This document shows positions 1-13,400 of a stretch of 64,000 nucleotides of DNA, one piece after another. Under the pieces are notes generated by a model, which was not told where the DNA came from, did no database searches, and saw only the letters and a program-made list of their open reading frames with translations. The first letter of the stretch is position 1. Each line of letters starts with the position of its first letter. The translations under genes were made by a program, and so were the position numbers. This DNA is from Carallia brachiata (lineage: Eukaryota; Streptophyta; Magnoliopsida; Malpighiales; Rhizophoraceae), in the NCBI GenBank assembly GCA_021464245.1, contig JADCRB010000071.1:1364001-1428000 (forward strand). The letters are read 5' to 3'.

Positions 1-150
1 TCGCCTTTAAGAACATGGAACTCATTCTCATTCTTTGTGCATTTTCAGGAGAAGTTGACAGATTTTTGGAGGAAAAGTTATCCTTTCCATTTGATTAGAA
101 TCACTCTCTTCTCTCTCTCTCTCTTTCTCACACACACACACACAAATAAG
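1..150 (+). repeat. Exon-end-like block plus CT/CA microsatellite, copy 1
   Basis: This block matches 7845-7985. Both contain TTCTTTGTGCATTT, a run of about 22 open codons with the shared core EVD(R/K) ending in a stop (TAG here, TAA in the other copy), and then a (CT)n-(CA)n microsatellite. The shared frame and stop suggest a duplicated final coding exon of an unknown gene. This is inference from two short copies. Confidence 0.5.
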
Positions 151-334
151 AAGTTATTTTTTTTTCTTTTTTTTTTTCATTTTCCCCAAATAACTTCTTT
201 TTGGTACAAGTTTTATAGTTTTAGCTACGTTAGTGGAGAATGGTAAATAAAGAATGTCTCGGACTTTGTGAATCACCTGTTCTTTATTTTGAGAAAATTT
301 TTCTTCCCCCACTCATTTTGTGTTTCCTTTTTAT

Positions 335-1080
335 CCTTTCTCTAGGTTAAAATTAGACAGTTATTTGCTGAAATTATTTACACTTGGTTCCGAGAAGAGC
401 ATAGATAACGAAAGAGCATAGATTTTAAAGATTGTAGCTGAACAGAAAATTTCTTGTGCTTGCTCTAGATAACGAAAAAGTCATGCATGTCGAGGCTGTT
501 TCTTCACATTCAAATGCGCCCCTCTTTATGGTTCCAACAGCTTCTTTTAACCAGGGGTTTGTAGTTTGTCTTTGGATTTTCCCTTTGGTATTACAAAAAT
601 TGAAGTTTCTGTATGACAGCATTTGGTGGAATACAGCCTTCTCTGGGCTTTCTCTTAATGGGTAGTTGCTGAAAAAAAAATAAAACATGGTTCTGCTTCA
701 GACTCATATACCGGTTGGCAATAGCTCCATTGTCAGTGAACTATCGTGAAAAATAACTACTTTCAATTCCTCATATCTGTAATAATTAATGAATTTTGTT
801 TTATAACTGTGGCTCTACTTAACATTTTCTGTTTTATGACAAGGGGAGTCTTCAGGCAAATGGCAGGAGAGAACATTTCTCTTTTTTCACATCATGAGTG
901 AGTCAATACCGTGTTCGGCTTCATCCTCTCGGTTGTCAAGTCGAAAGTTCCCACTACCTACATCATGTGCAATTTTTATTCCCAAACAGGTATTCTATTT
1001 AACCCTGCTGCAACCATTTCTATTTACCTCAATACTGCTCTCCAAATCTAAGTTTCCTTTTTGTTCCATGATTTTTCCGT
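335..1080 (+). repeat. Diverged duplicate, copy 1 (partner at 6865-7535)
   Basis: This block aligns by eye with 6865-7535 over most of its length, with scattered substitutions and small gaps. Shared landmarks are ACAGTTATTTG near 359 and 6889, GCTGAACAGAAAAT near 437 and 6988, CTTCAGGCAAATG near 850 and 7312, and CATGAGTGAGTCAA near 892 and 7355. I see no conserved reading frame, so it looks like duplicated intron or relic sequence. Confidence 0.75.
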
Positions 1081-4000
1081 AATGATTCATATGTGATGGT
1101 TTATCTTGCCTTTTGTGTGTCCCCATGTCTCGCTTGGAATTTCCACAAATATATTGCTTTCCAAGTTTAACTTCATTAGTCATACAAGAATGTGTTGTCA
1201 TCAGATTTTACCCTTTCAGTTACACCAACTTGAAAACTTTTGTTTTTCAGTTTCTTGACTATTTCATTTATCTGAAATATCATGCGGGTGAGTTATTTAG
1301 GGAGTTTTATGAAGTCACTGAGCAACCGTCTGTAGTGACGGCTAGCATTTAAAAAAGACAATCTTTTTTTATTTTACAGCGGTTTCATGAAGAAAATAAA
1401 TTACAGTACAATGAGTAAGTTGGTTTAAGATCTGATATAGGCTTGATTAGTTTATTCTTTATGGAATCCGCAAGGCCTTAGGACTGCTAAGGTAATTTTA
1501 GAAGAATACGCCTATGACCTTGCCTGTATAAATATTTTCAATTCTCTTCCTGCTCTGTGCCATCTCCCTGCTCTCCCTGCACTCTCCTCCTCCTCCTCCC
1601 TCCATAGAAGACACATCTTCTGCAGTTTTTTTTTTTTAATGCGTGTTTCTTTCTTTTTCTCGCATTACTTGTAATTATGATCCAATTCTGACTTTCGTTT
1701 CTGCAATCCTTCAATTGGTATTTTGTTTATTGTTGGCTTCTTCTTGACCCCAATCTGTGATTATTAGCAATGATGCATTTTGGTGATTCAATGATGCATT
1801 TCGGGCGTCTGTTTACTCAAAAGACCGGATTCCAAGAATTGCTTGTCAGAGTTTCCCCAGTGGTAAGTATTTTCTGAACTTAACACTATTAATTAATGTC
1901 AAGGACGTGTATCATTTTCTTTACTTTTTATCCTATCAGTTACACCAAATCCAGCGATGTTTCTTCCTGACAATTTCTCTGTTGTTTTAATTGTATCTTC
2001 TAAATTAGAATTGCCCCCCTTTTTTTTTCTTTCCGAAAGATCTTTCAATATATTTTTGGCTTTTTCTTTGTCTCCGAGTATTTTGCATGTTTATTTTGTG
2101 ATGTTTCAGAGGAAGTATCTCGCAACTGCGTCGGAGAAACAACTTGCAGACCGAGGTCATAGAAAAGAAAACAAATCCGCTATTTTTCTCCTTTCTCCTT
2201 TTCTTTGTTAACATTCTCGTGGACTTCTCATTTCCTATTCTTTCTTCGGTTTTTCAATTTAACTCCTAATTAGTGAACATAGAAGGACTCTCCAAGACAG
2301 ATCTATTTGCCTGTTATGCATATGCGAGAGGACAAGAATGGAAGAAAAACGACAGGGACTACAGGGTTGAGGGAAGATCCTCACAGCTGTTGGGGTTCAG
2401 GCTTTTGTAAGGTTTGAATTTGCTGCCAATCGGTATGATTGTCATGCCAAATTTTGTAATTTTTTCTTTCATATCCATCCTATTGTGATTATTACAAACA
2501 CCAAACTCCAACGTGATTGGATTTGCAAAGTGAATGATAAGCGTACACCCAAGTGAAGTTCCTTGGCATCTAACTAATATTTATATCTAAGTCCAGGTTT
2601 TTTTTCATTGTTGTCAACCAGGCAGCTTTACATGAAGCGCAGAAGTTTTCTGCTCTCTGGACAGTCAGTGCTATGTCAAGCAAAAGATCTTGAATTTGAG
2701 AGAGGAATGGTAGAAGGAGCCAGTGAAAACGAAGTTCTTGGGTAAATATATTAAATGCGATACCTGTCTATGGTAAAATTTATGTATTTTGAGATTCATT
2801 TGGATATCAACTTGTAGAATGCAGATTTTGTGAAGTTCAAAGTGTAGAAGAATATACTGATATGAATTGCTCTTGTGAGGCTGATGCAGATGGTGAGATT
2901 ATTATCTTCCAATAGGCTTACTACAAGTGACGTGGCAGTGCCTAACCTGTTGTTTATGTTGATCGGAAAAATGTTGATAGTCACACTGTAATATCATATA
3001 TTTCTGTCATATGTAATAACGTCTATAATATTTATAACAATAACTATATTTTTTACAATAAAAATTTACAGTTTATTTTTTTGTTGTAAAAAGTCGGTGC
3101 GTTATAAAAAAAATCTGTATGTTGTTACAAAATGACCGAACTTCCGACTTTAATGTATGACGAAATTATATGACCGGCTAATGGAGCCCATGTTGATTAA
3201 GGGCGAAGATAGGCCTCCGACACAGCATCCAAACAAAAGATAATAATCTCACCATGGTTCCAAATGGAATTATTCTTAAAAATTTAATGTAACCGTCTGT
3301 ATTTTGCACGCCACATCTAAATATTTTATCTGAATATAAGGTTTGTTGTATTATCTTTACTTTACTAGTTGATTAAATATTCTTACGTACCTAATTGTAA
3401 AAAAGTGATCGTAATGATTGAGGAGTATCGTGTTCTCCTTTGGTTTTTATTTTTTATTTTTCCCCTTAACTTGTTTTCATTTGTTGCTCAGGTACAGTTG
3501 AAAGAATTGGCGTAATGGAAGAGTTTGTCATGGCCAGAAAGGAGCAGGATGTTGGCGTCAAATTGTGCAAAGAATATAAATGTCAACTCCGAGGGAACTG
3601 AACAGGTGGCTTGACCTTTGACTTCTTTTCAAATTCAACGACCACACACACCGAGTCCACATAGGATTTCTAGCCGTTACCACGACGCGTGGCCATCTTA
3701 TTTGCGTAATAAGCCAGGGATAAAATGGGAATTGCACTGCCTCCTCTCCTATATTAACTTAGAATTCAGTTTAGGGTCTATACGTTGATAGTCATATTTA
3801 GTATTTATATTGTGATAAACTTATTTATTTTTGCGATAAAATTTATAATTTTTGTAACAAAAAATAACGTATTAATTTATTATATTATATTTTATTAAGT
3901 TTGTTGTAAAAATAAATAAGACTGTTATTATATATATACCAAGTATGACTACTAATTTATTGATCTAAACTTTTTCCACTAAGTTAATAAAGCCCGTCCA

Positions 4001-4736
4001 GAACAACTACAATTGTCAGTTCTTTCTCTTTGAGAAGAACCAAAGGTTCTTCTTCTTCTTCGTTCTCATTCAATATATTTCTTGATGAATGTCTTTGCTT
4101 CTTTGATTTGTTTCTCTGCTTCTTTTGTCTTTTCATTTTTCATGTTAATTTGAGATTTTTTGTCAGCGTTATCTTGTCCGCTGGCCAACATTTTTCCTTT
4201 ATTTAATTTTTGTATCTACAATTTCGTAATATTCATGTTTTATAATGGGTTTTTTTTTTCACTAAAATTCTTATCTTGTTCATGAACTCCCTGCACTTGA
4301 AAAATTATTACCAAAATTTTTTTCCGTCTATTTTCCTTTTATTTTATATTTGTTCTTCTTTTTTTTTTTGGTTCGCTGTCCCTTCTCTGCTTCTGATGAT
4401 GTTTTGCTTTTTTTTTTTTTTTTTTTGTGGTTTTGATGGGGTGTAATCTGTGTCCATTGTTCTCTTTTTTTTATTTTTGTCAGTAAATTTATAATCTTGT
4501 TATTTGGTACTGTTTTCTATTAATCTTATGCATTTCAAATTTTCTGTTGATGTAACATGTATATATTGTAATATAAACTAAAAGAGTCTCAAATTTTATG
4601 TGGGTTTTTTAAAGGTAAAAAAGAAAAATTGAAACGAATCCACATGAAATGGGGAATTTCACATTCCTCATCCGAAAAGGAAAAGGAGAATTTCGTAAAT
4701 TTATAAACGCAACACGGTTTCCTTTTTTTTTTTTGT

Positions 4737-4746
4737 CTATAAATAT
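4737..4746 (+). promoter_or_regulatory. TATA box
   Basis: CTATAAATA lies about 110 bp upstream of the first ATG (4847), after a T-run and before a CT-rich leader rich in CTCTTC. Position and leader composition fit a plant core promoter driving a plus-strand transcript from about 4770. Confidence 0.45.
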
Positions 4747-4846
4747 ACATTCACACTTCGCCGTGCCCCCTCCCCAAACCCAACGTCTCTTTGACTCTCT
4801 TCCCGCTTCTTCTTCCTCTGCAAAGTAAGGTCACATTGTGACTAAC

Positions 4847-5201
4847 ATGGCCTAGACCGGCAAAGAGACACGCCTCCTCAAGAATTATACAGAAGCGAGA
4901 AGGCGGCGCGCCGAAACGGTTACGGCGGAGGCTGCGAGAGGAAGAAGATATAGCAAGGTCTTCTCAGTCATCATGGATGCAGAGAAGAGAAGAATGAATA
5001 ATAATGATTTTCATAACGGTTCAAATGTTTATTTCTTTTCTTGGGTTTTTTTTTTTTTTTTTGGGTTATATATCCCCTTCAATTTTGGTTAATTTTTCCG
5101 GATGTTGTTTTTGAAGATTCAATCAAGATTCGACGATCTCAAGAGTTGTTCCTGTTTACGGCGTTGGAGGAATCAAGAGCGGCTGAATTCGTAAAGTCTC
5201 T
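4847..5201 (+). other. Possible 5' end of an unidentified gene
   Basis: Downstream of the TATA box the first ATG (4847) is followed by GCC and then a TAG stop at 4853-4855. The same frame is then open for about 65 codons (4856 to past 5040). It encodes a very basic segment with an RRRR run and has an in-frame ATG at 4973. A second open, exon-like piece at about 5117-5201 ends at a GT donor (CTTGGTAGATG). Possible readings are a two-codon upstream ORF before a true start at 4973, a gene killed by a TAG at codon 3, or a non-coding transcript. I do not recognise the protein. Confidence 0.3.
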
Positions 5202-6864
5202 TGGTAGATGAAACGAGATGAAAAGTGATCTGGCAACGGTTTGTGTATCGATTTTTCTTTTTAAGTTAATTTTTGTTGGTTCTACTTATTTTTTCTCAAG
5301 ATTTTCTGTTTCTTGATTTTATTCTTTCATGACAAGATTATTTTTTTTTGGCTTTGTGCTTGTTTTAGAAAGCATCCTCATATCTTTTTCTTGAAGTTGG
5401 GATCAGGTTTGGAGTTTGTATCTTTTTCTTTGATTTGGAATCAGGTGTGGTGTCTGTTTCTGTTTCCTTTTACTTCTTGTTTAGTCATATCCCTTTCTTC
5501 TTTTGCTTTTTATATTCTCGGGAGCGACTCTCTTCTCTCTCTCTCTCTGGAGTTCTAAAGAACAAATTTTTAATTCCAAGGATCACTGATTCAGAAAGGG
5601 GCAATGGAGGGGCTAGCTTTTTTTACTTAAAAAATTTTGATATTTAGAGAATCAGAATTTAAATTGTTATACAAGGAATCATTTCTGTATATTTGTGTTG
5701 GATAAGTTTTTTTCTTAGTTTGGATTGAATTTGTGGCTTTACTGTCTTAAAAAGATAGTTAGATTGTTCCATACAACTTTGTAGACATATATACTTATAA
5801 AGTAGTGTGCTAAATCATAAATCCTACTTATATCTCGCACTGTTGTGCACAACATGTTATTTTTTAACTAATTTCAACTTTTTTATTTGTTGTCAGGTAT
5901 ATAAATGCAGCAGGTCTGTTATGGTGCCTTCATCTCCTTTTGCCACTTCCTGTATCTGTTTTCTTTCCTTTTTATTGGGGTTAATTTTGGTTTTATTTCA
6001 GTGAACTATCTTGCTTTGGTGCGTGAATTTTTGGGACATTCCATTTATACTGCTTGTCAGTCTATGCACAAGCACGCTTGATGTGCTAGTTATGGTGTCT
6101 GCTAGCCATTCCTTTTCCTTTCTTTAATTTTGCTATCAACAATTTGTCAAGACATTTTGTAATCGTTTTTTTTTTCTAAAATTCTTCTCTGTCGGTTGGC
6201 AACATAATATGTTTTCTATGATTTGAGCAGGCTTTCTTTTGTGTCATAGACATGCAGGCATATGTGTTTCCACTTTCTTTCATTTCTCTCTAATTTTCAT
6301 AAATTTTTGACAATGCTGTTTTTCTTTCTGGATTGATATTAGTGAAGATAGATGTCTTCTAGTAATCTGGTAAAGTTATGCCATTCGGTTTAGCTTGGAT
6401 AGTTAATAAACTACAAAGGCCTGCAAATTTTGTGTTCCATAATTGGGGTTGTGAAATAAATTTCTAGTCTCACTAATGCCTGTCTGACCAGTCTGAGAGT
6501 TTGACATTTTTTTCGTGTTAATTTGGGATTTTTTTTTTCTGTACTTTGCTCAGTAAGGTCTTATGTAAACTGTCTTTCGTGAGTTGATACTAATGTATAA
6601 TTGTGGGTATGGATGGTCAGGAAGTGTTTCTTTTGTTATGTCTCTGCAGATAATATGGTATGTTTTCATGTATTACATGCATGTTTAATGTTCTGGGTCA
6701 TTATGCTGAGCTCGTTGCCTGCTTCTCTCAAGTCTTCCATGATTGTGGAGGTAAAAATTGGATAGCTTGACATCTCATCTTTCATGTGATATGTGACATG
6801 AATAGCTTGTTTACCCCAATACACTAAGACATTCCCCCACTCGTGTTTTTTTTTTTTTGTCCTC

Positions 6865-7535
6865 TCTTTGGTTCAAAGTTAGACAGTTATTTGTTGAAAT
6901 TGTTTACACTTGGACCTGCAAAGATTAAACAAAGTTTAGCAAAAATGATTGTCTTGCCTGCAAAGCGCATAGATTATGAAGCTTGTTGCTGAACAGAAAA
7001 TCGCATAGAAAAGTTCTGCTTCGTTTCTTCACATTTAAATGAATCCCCCTTTATGTTTCCAACGGCTTCATTTTACCGGTGGTATTTTACTGACATTTGA
7101 AGTTTCTGTATGACATGGTTTCGTGGAATTCGGGCTTCTTTTGGGGGGGGGGCTGTCTTTTAATGGTAGTTGCAGAAAAAAGTTGAAGCATGGTTCTGCT
7201 TCAGACTTATATTCCGGTTACTCTCATAATTTCTCATATCTGTAATAACTACTGAATTTTTATTATAACTGTGGCACCGATCAACATTTTCTGTTTTGTG
7301 ATGAGAGGAGGCTTCAGGCAAATGATAGGAGAGAGCATTCTCTTTTCTTCACGTCATGAGTGAGTCAAGCTGGCATTCTGGTTCATCCTCTTGGTTTCTA
7401 AGTTGAAAGTTCTCTGTCCTTACACCTTGTGCTATTTTATTCTCAACGAGTTATTCTATTTAGTCATGTTGCAAGTATATGCATGCCATTTCTATTTACC
7501 TCAATATTGTTCTCTTTCTTCAAAATAGAACCTAT
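6865..7535 (+). repeat. Diverged duplicate, copy 2 (partner at 335-1080)
   Basis: Second copy of the block at 335-1080, in the same orientation about 6.5 kb downstream. Insertions and deletions separate the copies, including a G-run near 7143 that is absent from copy 1. The matching stretch ends in the shared motif CATTTCTATTTACCTCAATA (1013 and 7488). Confidence 0.75.
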
Positions 7536-7844
7536 TGATGTGCATATTTGTTTTCTCTTTAAATGCATTGTGAAAGAGTGCTGTCAAGCTAATTCTCACA
7601 GTTTTGGTCATATTTTTCTGGGAGATGATTTTAAAGCCTCGAATTACTCACAGTTAGCAGGTCTGAGGATAAGCATTGATTATCTTGTCCTCTTTAACCT
7701 ACAGTCCTATCAATGAACCCTGTTGCAGAGTCGGGCTGCAACAATAGAGGTTATGGAAGGTGATATCCTAACTGACCATTTCTGATTAATGTTGGATCAC
7801 GTTCTTCAGATTCTTGTTGATGATGACTTGTTTCTGACAGATGG

Positions 7845-7985
7845 GAATATAAGGCTTATTCTTTGTGCATTTCATGAAGAAGTAGACAAATGTTTGGTGG
7901 AGAATTGTTCTTTCCATTTCAGATAATCTCTCTCTCTCTCTCTCTCTTTCACTCACACACACGCACACACACAAAAATCGGTTTT
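7845..7985 (+). repeat. Exon-end-like block plus CT/CA microsatellite, copy 2
   Basis: Second copy of the block at the left edge of the window. An acceptor-like CTGACAG precedes it near 7840. The open stretch and stop are followed by (CT)n and (CA)n runs at about 7926-7973. The product is unknown. Confidence 0.5.
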
Positions 7986-9399
7986 GTTCTTCATTTTCTT
8001 TTCTGTTATGACTTGCGATATTTAAACAATTTGTTATTGGTTGTCATCGGTGGCCTTCAGCTCAGTTGCTAAGGGATTGGATGGGCATCATGATTCATAG
8101 GACTGCCCAGACGCTTGGAAATATGCAAAGCATGGTCCAGCATACCCTCATGTCAAATTGATGCATTGTATTCAGAGGTGCAGTTGTCTCTGTTTTTTTT
8201 TTTTTTTCAATTTACACAGCATTTTTATTGGTGCCTACATTTGTCTTGTGATGATCAAATTATTATAATGTCTGGATCACCCTTTGCTGGTACTCCTCCT
8301 ACTTCAATAGTCCCTGATTTTTTTTTTTTTTTGAGAAAGTGGAGCATCGTTCATTCACGGGACAATGATCCTACATTTGAACAAGTTTTCAACAGATGAT
8401 TTCCATTATTGTCTCTGGTCCACCATAGCATGTGGAGATCTTTTCTGCATTCACATTTTCCATTTGTTCTGTTTTGCTAATCGGTGCTATCACGTTTTTG
8501 CTTTAATCTTAGCTGACGTTGACGATGGAGAACAAGATATCTAATTCGTTTCTTCATCATGCAAAACAGGATCGTTTGATCTACGCTCAACGGGTTCACA
8601 AGCGCTTAAGAGATTCAACTTGCTCTCTCTAGTTATCATGTTACAGAATTTCATGGTAATTTCTTTTCTATGCTTTTTTCTTATGAAATCAAATGTTAAA
8701 TTTACGGTTTTTGGATTCTGCCTCGATGCCATATTGTGAGAGATATTATTTTCTTGAGGTATCGTATGCATTTGGCATTGTGAAAGATATTGCATGCATT
8801 TGTTGTGTCAACATAGAATCAAAGATGATTCTGCCCCTTCTTCTCTTTATTACTTTTAAACCGAAAAAAAAAAAAAATCAGAGCATCCTTGTGTATTTAC
8901 CATTGCAGCAGTCTATCATTCTTTTTTCTATGAAAGCTTCTAGGATTGCCATCATCTGTGCTCGTTGCAAAATTACTAAGGCCAAGAATCCGGAAGACGG
9001 CCATCACCAGCACAGTAGAGAAGGACTTCATGTTTCACATTAATCAGGTAAATTTATGTTTGATGAACTATTTTACTATTTCTCATCTACTCAATATCTT
9101 TTTCCCATATTTGGGTTTCTTTTCTTCCGAATTAATTTTGCTTGTGTGGTAATGGTAGATTTGGTTTGGTTGGTTCACAACTCACAACAACCATGTTAAC
9201 TATAGGCTGGTGCGTTGTGACGGAAGTGGACAAAGGCAGCCCAAGGCTGGCCTATTTGCACCTGCAAATTCGTGGCTCCCATTATTATTCTTTTTTTTTT
9301 TTTTCTTTTAAAAAAACACGCACTCAGAAGAAGGTACCCGTTTGTGCATATTGATCACCTGACTGTCTAGCATTACAAATGGAATGGCAACGGCGGTGG

Positions 9400-10227
9400 G
9401 ATGAGACGACTATCCCAATTTATGTCCCCAGTTTCAAACTTTTGTCCGTTCCCGACAGCGAGGGGATTTAGAGTCTCGTCCTCATTTCCGCCAAGGATCG
9501 AGATCCTTGGTCTCACACCGCCCTTGGATTCCAACCAAAGCTCAGACAATGTGGCAAAAAAACATAAAATAAAATAAAATAATTTTCAACTGGGACATCT
9601 TTGAATACAAAATACAGGTAGTTCAATTAGAGGAGAGTATCAAACCAAGGTGATACAATGATAAGGTCTTCTTTGACCAGATATCCATACTGTTTATCAT
9701 TCTTCATACATACTCCATTTGAGTGAAGTCAATGCTGAAAACTATCGTTCTCTAGCCTCCTCATTTTCTTTTTTGGTAATCAAAATGGGAAAGTAAGGCA
9801 ATACTCCAAAGAATCTCGTTAAAGAAAATTATGCTGGCTTATTAATTGTGCCAACACGCTTATAAGGTGGGCTGAACTATTTATACTGAACTCGTAGAAA
9901 AGCAAATCTTATAGTGCTAAGTAAGCGTTATAACTTAACAGAATCTGTATACTTTTATCCTATGGGACGCTTCAACAATTATTTAAAATCACGATTTTAT
10001 GGTATGAAAAAAAAACATTAATCAATAGACCATAATAATCGGTGCTTCTAGCATATGCAATGTTGGGAATACTGGTCTGGAGACCCATGTTCTAAGTCCT
10101 CCTGCAATCAACTTTTTGAATGCGGGAAGAACCATATTCTCTTGAAAACAAAACGAGCAAGGTTGACTGTATGGGTTCCTTCGAAGTAGAAATGACACCA
10201 TGGGGGCTCAAAGGCTGCGGTTCTCCC
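9400..10227. other. Gene-poor interval left of the retrotransposon
   Basis: I see no conserved gene. A 59-codon minus-strand ORF runs from ATG at 10201 down to a TGA near 10022, with its start 27 bp from the retrotransposon insertion point. Its codons look unbiased and no motif is visible. The bases just before the element (CTCCC, 10223-10227) are the left target-site duplication. Confidence 0.5.
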
Positions 10228-10414
10228 TAATAGCTAACCATGCATCCTGCATATTTCAGTTACATTTAAATTTCAAACACAACCAATTCTATCCTTCTAT
10301 TCTGTTATGGTTTCAAATTTAGAATACTTACGGTACTCTTATCCATCTGTACAATATATATTCAGTCTCAATGAATAAGAAAAGCAGGGGAAAATTTTAC
10401 CCAAAAATTCTTTA
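10228..10414 (+). repeat. 5' long terminal repeat (187 bp)
   Basis: Begins TAATAGC and ends TTCTTTA. It contains a TATATATT box at about 10354-10361 and an AATAAG polyadenylation-like signal at about 10374. It is short for a copia LTR. It matches 14844-15030 at every base I compared. Confidence 0.93.
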
Positions 10415-13400
10415 TGGTATCAGAGCCATTCGATTCACAGCTTCTTCAAATAGCCAATGAAACAAGCAACTCGTCTTCCACCACTACTACCACAAATACA
10501 CAAACCACTGTTCCACTTCAGAATCCCACAGGCCCAATTGCTATCAACACCGCTGCTCAACTCCCACTTAAATTGACCACTTCAAACTATACCTCATGGA
10601 GGGCTCAATTCTTCTCCCTTTTACTTGGCTATAATCTAGTTGGCTATATTGATGGAACTCTTCCATGTCCAACTAAATCAATTACTCAAGGCACTACAAC
10701 TCTTCCAAATCCAGATTATGAAAATTGGTTTCGGCAAGATCAACTACTCCTACATGCCATCATTGCCTCTGTCTCTGAAACATTGGTCTCATTAATTGCT
10801 GCTGCCTCAACGTCCAAAGAGGCTTGGGAGAAGCTATCAAAAATTTTTGCTAATCGTTCACGATCCCGAGTTATGTCTTTGAAAGAGAAATTGTTTGAGC
10901 CTCGTGGAAGCAAACCAGTCGCTTCCTATCTTCAGAACGTTAAAGCTATTGCTGATGAACTGGCGATTATCAATTCTCCTCTTGCTGAAGAGGATCTTGT
11001 TGTCCATATTCTCAATGGAGTCGGTCCACAATTCAAAGAACTTACAGTTGCTCTCCGAGCCAGGGAAACACCAATTTCCTTTGAAGAACTACATGATAAA
11101 TTAATTGTTGATTTTGAATCACTTCTCAAAAAGGAAGCTACAGCTCACTATACTAGGCGAACCACTCCTCCATCTAATGGCTCCCGTTCAAGCCAAAAAG
11201 TTGGCAACTCTAGTTTTTCGCCTCATCCCAGATCATCGTTTGGTCCAAAAAGGCCTTCATTTCAGCAGGGACAGCAACGTATTGTTTGCCAGATATGTGA
11301 ACGCCCTGGTCACTCTGCTAGGCGCTGTTACCGTGGCAAACAATTCTTTCAGGATTTTCCTCCAACCTCCACCCCAACTGCAAATGCAGCTCATGTCCCT
11401 TCCACACGCAACACCCCTTGGATTGTTGATAGTGGTGCCACGCACCATGTAACATCCAACTTAAATAATCTTTCCAACTTTGTGGATTATGATGGCACTG
11501 ATGAACTTGTGGTTGGAGATGGTTCAGGTTTGCGCATTACTCACAGTGGTTTAGCTTCCCTTCCTTCTTCTTCTCGACGCCTTTTACTCACTGACACTTT
11601 ATGTGTTCCTGCCATTCAAAATAATTTGCTTTCTGTCTCTCAGTTATGCCAGTCTAATAACGTTTCTGTTGAATTTTTTCCATCTCATTTTTTGGTGAAG
11701 GATTTAAATACGGGGGCAACTCTGCTTCGGGGACCACTTAAAGATCAAATTTATCACTGGCCTTCTGGAACTGTGCTGACTACTACACCACCGAAAACAC
11801 TGATGACCACTTTAGACTCCAACACCATTTGGCACCGCCGACTAGGACATCCGTCGCTTTCTGTTTTACATCATGTTCTTCATCAATTTCATTTATCTAG
11901 CTCGTCCTCTGTAAAGGACCATTCTCCATGTAATTCCTGTCATTGCAATAAGAGTCATCGTTTACCATTTTCTAAATCTACCTTGTCTACAATGCGTCCG
12001 TTAGAATTGATCTATAGCGATGTTTGGGGACCCTCACCAGTTCAGTCTCTTGATGGTTACAAATACTACGTTATTTTTGTTGATCACTTCACTCGATTTG
12101 TCTGGTTTTATCCTCTTCTTCGTAAATCAGATGTCAGTTCTATTTTTCAAAAATTCAAAATATTAGTCGAAAAACAATTTAATCTTCCGATATTATCCTT
12201 GTACACAGATGGGGGTGGGGAATATCAAGCTTTAAAGGACTTTTTAGTTTCCCAAGGCATTACCCATCTGCTTACTCCCCCACACACCCCTCAGCACAAT
12301 GGTCTTTCTGAACGTAAGCATCGTCATCTTGTCGAAACAGGCCTTACTTTATTACATCAAGCTTCCCTTCCATTAAAATTTTGGTCTTATGCATTTAAAA
12401 CAGCAGTGTACCTTATTAATCGTCTCCCTACGCCCACCCTTCAAATGCATTCCCCGTATTTTAAATTATTTCAATCTCAACCAAATTATTCTAAATTTAG
12501 AGTCTTTGGGTGCCTGTGTTATCCATGGCTTCGTCCCTATGCCACTAATAAATTAGGACAGAAGTCCACACCATGTGTCTTTTTAGGTTACTCTCCTACT
12601 CAGAGTGCTTTCCTTTGCTTTGATCCACTAACTAATAAAATTCATGTGTCTCGCCACGTCATTTTCTCCGAAACTATCTTTCCTTTTAGCAATGTCCCAC
12701 AAACGACAAACTCTTCCACTCCACCACCGACTCTAACGTGGCCTCCTTTGCCTCCTAATTCCAATATTTTTGATTTATCTCTTCATGCAGGTTCCCAGTT
12801 GGCACCTTCCGGAAGTCCAGATCAGCCCGCAATTGGTTCCTCGCAGTCGCCCTTGCATTTAAATTCTGCTCCAACCAATATCTCCTCAATTCCACTACCT
12901 CAACCTCCTATCCTCACTCAACCACAATCCTTATCCGACCAAACTACCCAATTTCAATCCTCCTATTTATCCGCGCCCCTAATCTCTTCAGCCCCATCCT
13001 TACCCGACCAAACAAATCAAATTCCACTCTCCTTCATATCTGCTCCCCTAATCTCTTCCACCCAAGAAAATCTCCCAGTAACAACAACCTCCTCTTCCTT
13101 ACCCGATGCTCAAAATTCAAAAGTACCACCAGCCGACATTCCACAACCAGATGATCCTCCATCTCAAAATCAAACCTGTACCCAACCCAACTCCTCTTTC
13201 CGTACTCATCCAATGACCACACGCTCCCAACATAACATTTTCAAACCCAAAACAATCCTTCAAGTCACCAAACATCCACTTCCTGCATCACCTGAACCAA
13301 CATGTGCCAGTCAAGCTCTTAAAGATCCACTTTGGCGAATTGCTATGGATAATGAATTCAATGCCTTGGTTGCCAATAAAACTTGGACTTTGGTGCCTGC

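Larger units (their letters stand above)
1..9400. other. Unassigned 5' region with duplicated segments and exon-like pieces
   Basis: I recognise no gene here. The region is T-rich with many possible introns. Several open segments sit between good splice signals: about 2620-2741 (acceptor CAG, donor GGGTAAAT), 3492-3602, 5117-5201, 8571-8655 (donor ATGGTAATT) and 8938-9048 (donor CAGGTAAAT). They do not join into one frame I could follow and match no family I know. Two blocks are diverged copies of other blocks in the region, given as separate entries. It could be one or more multi-exon genes, or tandem gene relics. I infer no function. Confidence 0.5.

Noticed and set aside
8693..9043. 116-codon plus-strand ORF
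   Set aside because: It crosses A-runs and a probable intron. The better reading of its 3' part is an exon-like segment in another frame (8938-9048).
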